From the NCBI GenBank assembly GCA_902778725.1, contig CACYYS010000017.1, positions 1 to 35,757 on the forward strand: DNA of 35,757 nt. Direction: 5' to 3'. The position numbers and the translations under genes were made by a program. This DNA is from an uncultured Ruminococcus sp. (lineage in GTDB: Bacteria > Bacillota > Clostridia > Oscillospirales > CAG-272). Shown here piece by piece: positions 30,272 to 35,757 of the stretch; position 1 is the stretch's first letter, and each line of letters starts with the position of its first letter. The notes below the pieces were generated by a model, which saw only the letters and a program-made list of their open reading frames with translations, was not told where the DNA came from and made no database searches.

Positions 30272-31288
30272 ATGGTCTTGCAAACCGAACGTCTCATCCT
30301 GCGCCCCTGGGAAGAAACGGACGCGGAAGAATGCTATCAATATGCAAAAGATCCCCGCGTCGGCCCGATCGCCGGATGGCCTGTGCATACCGATGTGGAA
30401 GACAGCCGCCGCGTCATCCGTGAGGTGCTGACGGCGCCGGAGACCTACGCTATCGTACTGAAGGAAACCGGGCTTCCCGTCGGCAGCATCGGTCTGCATC
30501 ACAACGATCTTGCCGAAAAGGACGACGAGGCGGAGCTCGGCTACTGGCTGGGCGTTCCTTACTGGGGGAGGGGGATCGTACCGGAAGCGGCGCGCGCACT
30601 TCTGCGCCGCGCTTTTGAGGATCTCGGACTCGCCCGTGTCTGGTGCGGTTACTATGAAGGAAACGAAAAATCGAAGCGCGTGCAGGAAAAACTCGGCTTC
30701 CTCTATCAATGGACGAACAATAACGTACCTGTCCCGCAGCTCGGCGAAACACGCCGGGGGCACGTCAGTCTGCTGACAAAAGAGCGGTGGGACGCGATCA
30801 CGCGGGCGGATATCACCTACCTTGCCGGAAACCGCAAATTCAACTACCGCGTCTGCGGCATCCTCCTCTCTGAGGGGCGCATCCTCGCGATGCGGGACGA
30901 ACGCTCCCCCTATTACTATCTGCCGGGAGGGCGGGTAAAAATGGGCGAGGCTGCGGAAGACGCCATCCTGCGGGAAATGAAGGAAGAACTTGACGTAACG
31001 CCCCGCGTCGTCCGTCCGCTCTGGCTCTGCCAGAATTTTTTTACCGAAGACGTGGACAAGCTCCGGTATCATGAAATCTGTCTCTACTATCTGCTTGACG
31101 CGGCGGAAACCGGCCCGGAAAAGAGGGGAGAACGTTTCACCCTCCGCGAAGGAGCGCATACGCACGATTTTGTCTGGCTGCCGTTCGAACGTCTGAAAGA
31201 CGAAAGCTTCTACCCGCTCTTTCTCAAAGACGAGATCTTCCGTCTGCCCGAAACCTTTACGATCAAAACAGAGCGCGAACCGCTCTGA
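30272..31288 (+). CDS. GNAT acetyltransferase fused to a Nudix hydrolase
   Basis: 338 residues from ATG 30272, which has GGGAGGG just upstream; a longer reading from 30134 lies inside the previous gene. Residues 1-170 form a RimJ/RimL-type GNAT domain (TERLILRPWEETDAEECYQYAKDP, then ELGYWLGVPYWGRGIVPEAARALL with the acetyl-CoA loop, and GYYEGNEKSKRVQEKLGF). Residues about 185-338 form a Nudix domain with the full box at about 220-242 (GRVKMGE, then REMKEEL). Either two activities are joined on one substrate, or two ancestral genes merged. The linker is short. The next gene starts 10 bases later. Confidence 0.9.
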   Translation: MVLQTERLILRPWEETDAEECYQYAKDPRVGPIAGWPVHTDVEDSRRVIREVLTAPETYAIVLKETGLPVGSIGLHHNDLAEKDDEAELGYWLGVPYWGRGIVPEAARALLRRAFEDLGLARVWCGYYEGNEKSKRVQEKLGFLYQWTNNNVPVPQLGETRRGHVSLLTKERWDAITRADITYLAGNRKFNYRVCGILLSEGRILAMRDERSPYYYLPGGRVKMGEAAEDAILREMKEELDVTPRVVRPLWLCQNFFTEDVDKLRYHEICLYYLLDAAETGPEKRGERFTLREGAHTHDFVWLPFERLKDESFYPLFLKDEIFRLPETFTIKTEREPL

Positions 31289-31298
31289 GGAGGAAAAA

Positions 31299-31994
31299 AT
31301 GAAAAACAAAAGCGATATCTGCGAATATCTCCTTGCCGCGCTGAAGCGCGAATACGCTCTGCAAAAAAACGACATAGGCGCGGACGCGCTCTTAAAAAAA
31401 CGCGGGATGACGTTTGAGACCGAATCCTATGAAGTCGCCGGATTCGGGCACTTCTGCATCCTGCGGATGAAGGCGTTTTTCGGGCTGATGAAGATAGAAA
31501 CGGCGGTCCTCTCTCCCTTTGAAGCCGACGTGCCGCTCTTCAATCTCGACCGCGTCTTTGCGGCGGGGAAGGAAACGCTGATCGCAGAACTCTACGACAC
31601 GCAGATCAAGCCCTGGCCCCCGGAAAAACAGGCGGAGTTTGACCGGATCCGGGAGTGGGATTCCGACCTTCCGGAGAAAAAACAGGAAGCGCACTGGTAC
31701 GACGGACTCCTCTACTCCTGCTCCTATCACAAGCAGGGGAAAAAACTGACCGCGCGCTTTGACCGTACCGCGCAGGCGTACGTCAATACATATCTCAGCC
31801 AGCTCGCGTCGGCGCCGCGGTGCGACCGCGGGGAGAAGACCGCGAAAAACGCGGTCTTTGCCCGCGCGCTGACGGAAAAAGGCGGTCCCGCCGTCGATAC
31901 GATCACCAAACTGTTCGGGAAAGAGACGGCGGAGCGCCTGATCCTGACCCATATGTACGGCGTCGAAACCGAAAAAGGAGAAAATGCAGAATGA
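31299..31994 (+). CDS. Hypothetical conserved clostridial protein
   Basis: 231 residues, not assigned. Distinct segments are VAGFGHFCILRMKAFFGLMKIETAVLSPFEADVPLFNLDRVF, ETLIAELYDTQIKPWPPEKQAEFDRI and EAHWYDGLLYSCSYHKQGKKLTARFD. It has no signal peptide or membrane helix. I recall similar proteins as a small uncharacterised family in clostridia, with a mixed alpha/beta look; no function can be given. An AGGAGG site precedes the ATG. It overlaps the SDR gene by 4 bases (ATGA), so the two are coupled. Confidence 0.72.
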   Translation: MKNKSDICEYLLAALKREYALQKNDIGADALLKKRGMTFETESYEVAGFGHFCILRMKAFFGLMKIETAVLSPFEADVPLFNLDRVFAAGKETLIAELYDTQIKPWPPEKQAEFDRIREWDSDLPEKKQEAHWYDGLLYSCSYHKQGKKLTARFDRTAQAYVNTYLSQLASAPRCDRGEKTAKNAVFARALTEKGGPAVDTITKLFGKETAERLILTHMYGVETEKGENAE

Positions 31995-32752
31995 AGATCG
32001 CAGTCGTCACGGGAGCGTCCTCCGGGATCGGGAGGGAACTGCTCTATGCCATCGACCGGGAGAGAGAATTTGACGAGATCTGGGTGATCGCCCGGCGCGC
32101 GGATCGTCTGGAAGAACTGAAAGGAAAATGCCGGAACAGGATCCGTCCGGTCCCACTCGACCTCTCCGAGGAGAGCGCGATCGATTCATACCGCGCGCTC
32201 CTTGAGGAGGAAAAACCTGAGATCTCCCTCCTTGTCAACGCGGCGGGGTGCGGGATCTTCGGTCCCTTTGCCGAAAGCGACCTTGAAAAGCAGCTGAACT
32301 CGCTGAAAGTCAACGCTCTCGCCCTGATCGCGATGTGCCGCGTCAGTCTCCCGTATATGGAGAGCGGCGACAGCATCATCAACGTCGGCTCGAACTCTGC
32401 CTGGCAGCCGGTCCCCTATCAGTCGGTCTACGGCGCGAGCAAAAGCTGCGTCCTGAACTTTTCCCGCGCGCTCGGGAGGGAGCTGCGCCCCCGCGGGATC
32501 CATGTGATGTGCGTCTGCCCCGGCTGGATCAAAACCGAGTTCCAGGCGGAGGCGGAGCACGATACCTACATCCGTTACGTTGACCGTTGGTACGGAGCGG
32601 ACGAGGTAGCGGCGCAGACGATGAAAGACCTGAAAAAGAAAAAGACCGTCTCCATCCTCGGCCATCCCGTCCGCCGGCAGGTCCGGCTGGTCAAATTCCT
32701 GCCGGTCGGCCTTGTGATGAAGATCTGGTGCAAACAGCAGGGGATCTTATGA
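31991..32752 (+). CDS. Short-chain dehydrogenase/reductase
   Basis: 253 residues of the classical SDR fold. The cofactor motif is TGASSGIG (7-14), with NAAG at 83-86 stabilising the central sheet and catalytic S134, Y147 and K151 (YGASK). The substrate loop follows PGWIKTEF. The basic residues ARRADR after the second strand suggest NADPH preference. ATG 31991 is supported by GGAG 10 bases upstream; a longer reading from 31820 lies in the previous gene. The last residues are followed by an ATGA overlap with a small membrane protein gene. The substrate is unknown. Confidence 0.92.
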   Translation: MKIAVVTGASSGIGRELLYAIDREREFDEIWVIARRADRLEELKGKCRNRIRPVPLDLSEESAIDSYRALLEEEKPEISLLVNAAGCGIFGPFAESDLEKQLNSLKVNALALIAMCRVSLPYMESGDSIINVGSNSAWQPVPYQSVYGASKSCVLNFSRALGRELRPRGIHVMCVCPGWIKTEFQAEAEHDTYIRYVDRWYGADEVAAQTMKDLKKKKTVSILGHPVRRQVRLVKFLPVGLVMKIWCKQQGIL

Positions 32753-32976
32753 AAAAACAAACGAAAAAGATCTTTGTCCCGATCCTGATCACGGTGCTGA
32801 TGATCCTCTATTTTATTCTTTATTTCGGGTTTATTCTCCGGCTGCTGCCGGGCGTTTTGCTCAAGGTGCTTTTCGGGATCATCCCGGCCGTTTTTGTTGC
32901 CGTTATGATAAAGGTCTGCGTTCAAAGAATCAAAGAAATCAAAGGAGGAGAAGAAGATGATCTTGGTCAATACTGA
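32749..32976 (+). CDS. Small membrane protein, unknown
   Basis: 75 residues, starting within the SDR stop (ATGA). Two hydrophobic helices (about 8-30 and 33-56) are preceded by KKQTKK and followed by RIKEIKGGEEDD. Its 3' end overlaps the YbjQ gene by 20 bases, whose ribosome site AGGAGG lies in this coding region. No function is recognised. The close overlaps on both sides argue that it is a real, translated gene. Confidence 0.7.
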   Translation: MKKQTKKIFVPILITVLMILYFILYFGFILRLLPGVLLKVLFGIIPAVFVAVMIKVCVQRIKEIKGGEEDDLGQY

Positions 32977-33271
32977 AACCATCAGCGGGAAGGAACTGGA
33001 AATGCTGGGACTGGTGAAGGGAAGCACGATCCAGTCAAAGCACCTCGGCAAGGACATTTCTCAGGCGTTCAAAACCCTGGTCGGCGGCGAGCTGACGGCG
33101 TATAACGATATGATGAACGAAGCCCGCGCGCTGGCGACAAAGCGCATGGTGGCTGAGGCGGAGGCGTTGGGCGCCGACGCGATCGTCAATATCCGCTACG
33201 CCTCTTCCGCGATCATGCAGGGGGCGGCGGAAGTGATCGCCTACGGCACCGCCGTCAAATTCCGGGCGTAA
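32957..33271 (+). CDS. YbjQ/UPF0145-family protein
   Basis: 104 residues: MILVNTETISGKELEMLGLVKGSTIQSKHLGKDI, then NEARALATKRMVAEAEALGADAIVNIRYASSAI, ending AYGTAVKF. This is the YbjQ (UPF0145, putative heavy-metal-binding) domain, a pentamer-forming fold whose role is unknown. A strong AGGAGG precedes the ATG. It overlaps the small membrane protein gene by 20 bases. Confidence 0.93.
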   Translation: MILVNTETISGKELEMLGLVKGSTIQSKHLGKDISQAFKTLVGGELTAYNDMMNEARALATKRMVAEAEALGADAIVNIRYASSAIMQGAAEVIAYGTAVKFRA

Positions 33272-33322
33272 AAGAGGGAGCGCGGCGCGCTTCCGACACA
33301 AAAAACAACAGGGAGAAAAACA

Positions 33323-33952
33323 ATGAAGCAACTTGACTTTACCGTCCGCCGGGAAACCGAAGCCGATCACCGCGCGGTGGAAAACCTCATCCGGGAGTCC
33401 TTCTGGAACGTCTACCGTCCCGGGTGCAGCGAGCATTACGTCATCCACCGGCTCCGGGAGGATCCGGCTTTTGTCCGGGAGCTCGATTTTGTGATGGAGA
33501 AGGACGACAAACTGATCGGGCAGAATATGTTTATGAAGACCGTGATCGACGCCGACAGCGGCAAAACGGTCGACGTTCTGACGATGGGACCGATCTGTAT
33601 CGCGCCGGAGCTGAAACGCAAAGGCTACGGAAAAGCGCTGCTCGACTACTCGCTCGGGAAGGCCGCCTCTCTCGGCTACGGCGCGGTCCTTTTTGAGGGG
33701 AATATCGCCTTTTACGGCAAGAGCGGATTTGATTACGCAAGGAACTTCGGCATCCGCTATCACGATCTGCCGGAGGGCGCGGACGACTCCTTCTTCCTCT
33801 GCCGGGAGCTGATCCCGGGGTATCTGGACGGGGTGAGCGGCGTCTACCGGACGCCGGCGGGGTATTACGTCCCGGACGAAGAGGTGGAAGCGTTCGACCG
33901 GACGTTCCCGCCGAAGGAAAAGAAAAAACTCCCGGGGCAGATCTTCGGATGA
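33323..33952 (+). CDS. GNAT-family N-acetyltransferase (YhbS-like)
   Basis: 209 residues. The GNAT core is VRRETEADHRAVENLIRESFW (strand 1 and helix 1), MGPICIAPELKRKGYGKALLDYSLGKAASLG (strand 4 and acetyl-CoA loop RKGYGKA), then VLFEGNIAFYGKSGFDYA. It matches COG3153/YhbS-type proteins. The C-terminal 60 residues (LIPGYLDGVSGVYRTPAGYYVP) resemble the tail seen in that group. The substrate is unknown. GGGAG lies 8 bases before the ATG. The stop overlaps the start of the next hydrolase gene (ATGA). Confidence 0.88.
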   Translation: MKQLDFTVRRETEADHRAVENLIRESFWNVYRPGCSEHYVIHRLREDPAFVRELDFVMEKDDKLIGQNMFMKTVIDADSGKTVDVLTMGPICIAPELKRKGYGKALLDYSLGKAASLGYGAVLFEGNIAFYGKSGFDYARNFGIRYHDLPEGADDSFFLCRELIPGYLDGVSGVYRTPAGYYVPDEEVEAFDRTFPPKEKKKLPGQIFG

Positions 33953-34560
33953 ACCGCGCCGTCGTCTATCTCCACGGCAAGGGCGGCTCCCCGGCGGAAG
34001 CGGAGCACTACCGTCCTCTCTTTCCCGGCGCCGACGTGATCGGGTTTGATTATCGCGCGAACACGCCGTGGGAAGCGAAGGAGGAGTTTCCTCCGTTTTT
34101 CGCCGCGCTGCGCGGGCGCGCCCGTCCGATCATCCTGATCGCAAACAGCATCGGCGCGTATTTTGCGCTCTCGGCGGGCGTTGGAGCGTTTATCGACCGG
34201 GCGTACCTCATCTCTCCCGTCGTTGATATGGACCGCCTGATCCGGGACGCGCTCAAAGCGGTCGGCTCAACGGAAGAAGAGCTCCGGGAAAAAGGCGTGA
34301 TCCGTGCGCCGTTCGGGGAAGACCTCTCGTGGGAGTATCTCGCCTACGCGCGGACGCATCCGATCCGGTGGAACGCGCCGACAGATATCCTCTGCGGCGC
34401 CCGCGACGCGCTCGTCCCCGGGGAAACTGTCCGCGCCTTTGCTAAGACCCACCGCGCCTCTCTCACCGTGATGGAGGACGGCGAGCATTGGTTCCACACA
34501 AAAGAGCAGCTTGCCTTCCTTGACCGCTGGCTCCTATCCTGCAAAGAAACGCCGAGATGA
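33949..34560 (+). CDS. Small alpha/beta hydrolase
   Basis: 203 residues. AVVYLHGKGGSP gives the oxyanion loop (HGKGG). The nucleophile elbow is LIANSIGAYFAL, an N-S-I-G-A variant of GxSxG with S about 67. The candidate aspartate is in CGARDALVPGETV, and the catalytic histidine is in DGEHWFH. It is an RBBP9/YdeN-like small serine hydrolase; the substrate cannot be told. It has no signal peptide, so it is cytosolic. It begins inside the GNAT stop codon and its own stop overlaps a broken GNAT gene. Confidence 0.85.
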   Translation: MNRAVVYLHGKGGSPAEAEHYRPLFPGADVIGFDYRANTPWEAKEEFPPFFAALRGRARPIILIANSIGAYFALSAGVGAFIDRAYLISPVVDMDRLIRDALKAVGSTEEELREKGVIRAPFGEDLSWEYLAYARTHPIRWNAPTDILCGARDALVPGETVRAFAKTHRASLTVMEDGEHWFHTKEQLAFLDRWLLSCKETPR

Positions 34561-34706
34561 AGATCGAAAAGATGACCGACCGGATCGAAACAAAACGGCT
34601 GGTCCTTTTTCCCTATACCTAAGAAAACCTCGCCCTCTTCAACGCGGATATCTCCCGCTTTGAAGAGACCTACGGCGTTCTTTACCGGGGCGAGGAGCTT
34701 GACTAT
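34557..34706 (+). pseudogene. Fragment of a GNAT gene with an early stop
   Basis: Begins with the ATGA overlap: MKIEKMTDRIETKRLVLFPYT, then TAA (34620-34622), then in the same frame ENLALFNADISRFEETYGVLYRGEELDY. This is the first beta strand and helix of a RimJ-like acetyltransferase (TKRLVL...YT.ENL). The remainder of the gene is missing, and the frame runs straight on into the leader of the lipoprotein gene. It is a decayed, 3'-truncated remnant. Confidence 0.7.
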
Positions 34707-34793
34707 CCGTCTGGCGGATCGCCTCGAAAAACCGAAAGACGAATGGAAAAATGGGGTATTAAGCAAAAAAACGTTTTGTACGGAGAAAACGAT

Positions 34794-35648
34794 ATGTTCA
34801 AAAGTTTTTGTTTTATTCTGGTCGGACTCTTTCTTCTTTCTTCCTGCGCGGCAAATCCTTCGGCGGAAGCGACGCAAACAGAAGCGCTGACCGAGCCGGC
34901 GAGCGTCCCCGCGGCGCCCGGATCAAGCGCGCCGGAAACGGATGCCCCGGCGCCGTCTGAGACCTTTTCCGTACGGGAGATCACCGTGAGCGATACGGTC
35001 GTTACCTTCATCGGGACAAACGCCCGACCTCGGCTCGTGATCGCGCAGGGGGGCGTCAACGCGCGGGAAAACATCGAAAGCTACGCCGCAAGGACCGGCG
35101 CTTCGATCCTTGTCAACGGCGGGATGTGGAACACCGACGGGACGGCGTGCGGCGCTACGATCATCGGCGATACGATCTATCAGATCCTCGACGAGTACGC
35201 GATGCACGGCAGTTACAACAACAACGAGATCCTGACCTATTTTGCCGACGGGCATTTCGAGTCCGTCCGGATCGCCTCGGACAGCGACTGGAGGGCGCTC
35301 CGCAAACGCGGCGCCGAGTGGTGCGTCAAGGGCTGCATCCCCCTGATCCGCGATAAAAAAGACGTGATCTGGGACGACAATACCGTCCACGCCCGCTCCT
35401 TTATCGCGCAGGACGTAACAGGGACCTACTGGGTCGGCGCGACCGGCGGCTCCGGCTGCGGCGGTCCCGGGATCAAGTACGCCGATCTGCGCGACGCGCT
35501 CCGCGAGGCGATCGACGAGCCCCTCCTCTTTCTCTACGCGCTGGACGGCGGCGGCTCCTCCCACCTCTGGGCGCAGGGACAAAAGCAAAATCCAAACGTC
35601 AAAAACGAGAACCGCGCCGTGGTCAACGTGATCGCGTTCTGGGAGTGA
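34794..35648 (+). CDS. Lipoprotein with phosphodiester glycosidase (NAGPA) domain
   Basis: 284 residues from ATG 34794 (GGAG 8 bases upstream; an in-frame ATG at 34743 lies in fossil sequence). The lipoprotein signal peptide MFKSFCFILVGLFLLSSC has its lipobox at L15-S-S-C18. A Ser/Pro/Ala/Glu/Thr linker (about 19-60) is followed by the PF09992 domain: IVNGGMWN-type motif (ILVNGGMWNTDG), GWCVKGC-like EWCVKGC, ARSFIAQD and LYALDGGGSSHLWAQG near the end, then NAVVNVIAFW-type tail. The domain removes sugar-phosphodiester caps or cleaves related exopolysaccharide bonds; the target here is unknown. It is anchored outside the cell. Confidence 0.87.
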   Translation: MFKSFCFILVGLFLLSSCAANPSAEATQTEALTEPASVPAAPGSSAPETDAPAPSETFSVREITVSDTVVTFIGTNARPRLVIAQGGVNARENIESYAARTGASILVNGGMWNTDGTACGATIIGDTIYQILDEYAMHGSYNNNEILTYFADGHFESVRIASDSDWRALRKRGAEWCVKGCIPLIRDKKDVIWDDNTVHARSFIAQDVTGTYWVGATGGSGCGGPGIKYADLRDALREAIDEPLLFLYALDGGGSSHLWAQGQKQNPNVKNENRAVVNVIAFWE

Positions 35649-35757
35649 AAACCTATTACAAAAAGGATCCCCGGGTGACAAAGGCGGTGGATCGGGCGCT
35701 GGAGACGGTTTCCGCCATGCAGAACGAGGACGGCACCTTCTCCGCCTTCGGCGGGGA
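35645..35757 (+). CDS. Start of a possible prenyltransferase/squalene-cyclase-fold protein (cut by the right edge)
   Basis: A GTG overlapping the previous stop opens VKTYYKKDPRVTKAVDRALE, then TVSAMQNEDGTFSAFGG, and runs off the window. The ALETVSAMQNEDGTFSAFGG pattern (alpha helix then QN-DG-F-S-FGG) resembles one repeat of the alpha/alpha toroid in squalene-cyclase-like proteins. The start is weak because GGGAG overlaps the GTG directly. The true start could be elsewhere, and the annotation is tentative. Confidence 0.5.
   Translation, partial: MKTYYKKDPRVTKAVDRALETVSAMQNEDGTFSAFGG

Overview
The window looks like a chromosomal segment of a Gram-positive Firmicutes bacterium, most likely a GC-rich gut-type clostridium (Oscillospiraceae/Christensenellales-like). 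The reasons are strong AGGAGG-type ribosome sites, sigma-A promoters with TTGACA/TATAAT boxes and frequent extended -10 elements, an RqcH-type NFACT protein, a YtvI-like AI-2E protein, MerR/CPBP pairs, and zinc-ribbon versions of ribosomal proteins L28 and S18. This assignment is inference; no rRNA gene is present. There is no tRNA, rRNA, CRISPR array, insertion sequence, transposase or integrase in the window.

Layout. 1-309: intergenic region with back-to-back promoters, one for a gene off the left edge and one for asnS. 310-3369: asnS, a class I aminotransferase and a small pyrophosphatase-like gene. 3393-7300: a water channel, divergent from a HAD phosphatase / acetyltransferase / rqcH operon. 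7343-13238: two regulated units, a membrane MerR regulator with a CPBP protease, and an AraC regulator divergent from a GH106-like glycosidase. 13283-18385: a membrane-anchored unknown, a PRPP-dependent phosphoribosyltransferase divergent from an orphan lactate-racemase homologue (larA), cyclophilin, an AI-2E transporter and a DUF6873-like protein. 18455-24554: translation and housekeeping genes (rpmB, mtaB, upp, an RluA pseudouridine synthase, rpsR-ssb-rpsF with an S6:S18-type leader, rlmD).

24555-29100 is an AT-richer island of single, same-strand genes placed directly behind rlmD. They are a DUF4259/GNAT protein, a small conserved protein, an unknown, a VanZ protein and a frameshifted alpha/beta hydrolase. 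The first four are each followed by a roughly 120-bp non-coding repeat (25908-26030, 26505-26610, 27313-27429, 28042-28280). The 3' part of each repeat is a decayed copy of an rlmD-type 3' end, encoding H-(I/V)-E-(S/T)-VVLM. The array resembles gene cassettes accreted at an rlmD attachment site with no recombinase nearby. This is the most unusual structure in the window.

29124-35757 returns to GC-rich, tightly overlapping genes of accessory type: a methyltransferase-ASCH fusion, a GNAT-Nudix fusion, an unknown, an SDR oxidoreductase, a small membrane protein, a YbjQ protein, a GNAT, an alpha/beta hydrolase, a GNAT fossil, a secreted phosphodiester-glycosidase lipoprotein, and the start of a possible cyclase-fold protein cut by the right edge.

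Coordinates of starts were adjusted where a ribosome site clearly supports an internal ATG. Base-composition statements are by eye, not computed.
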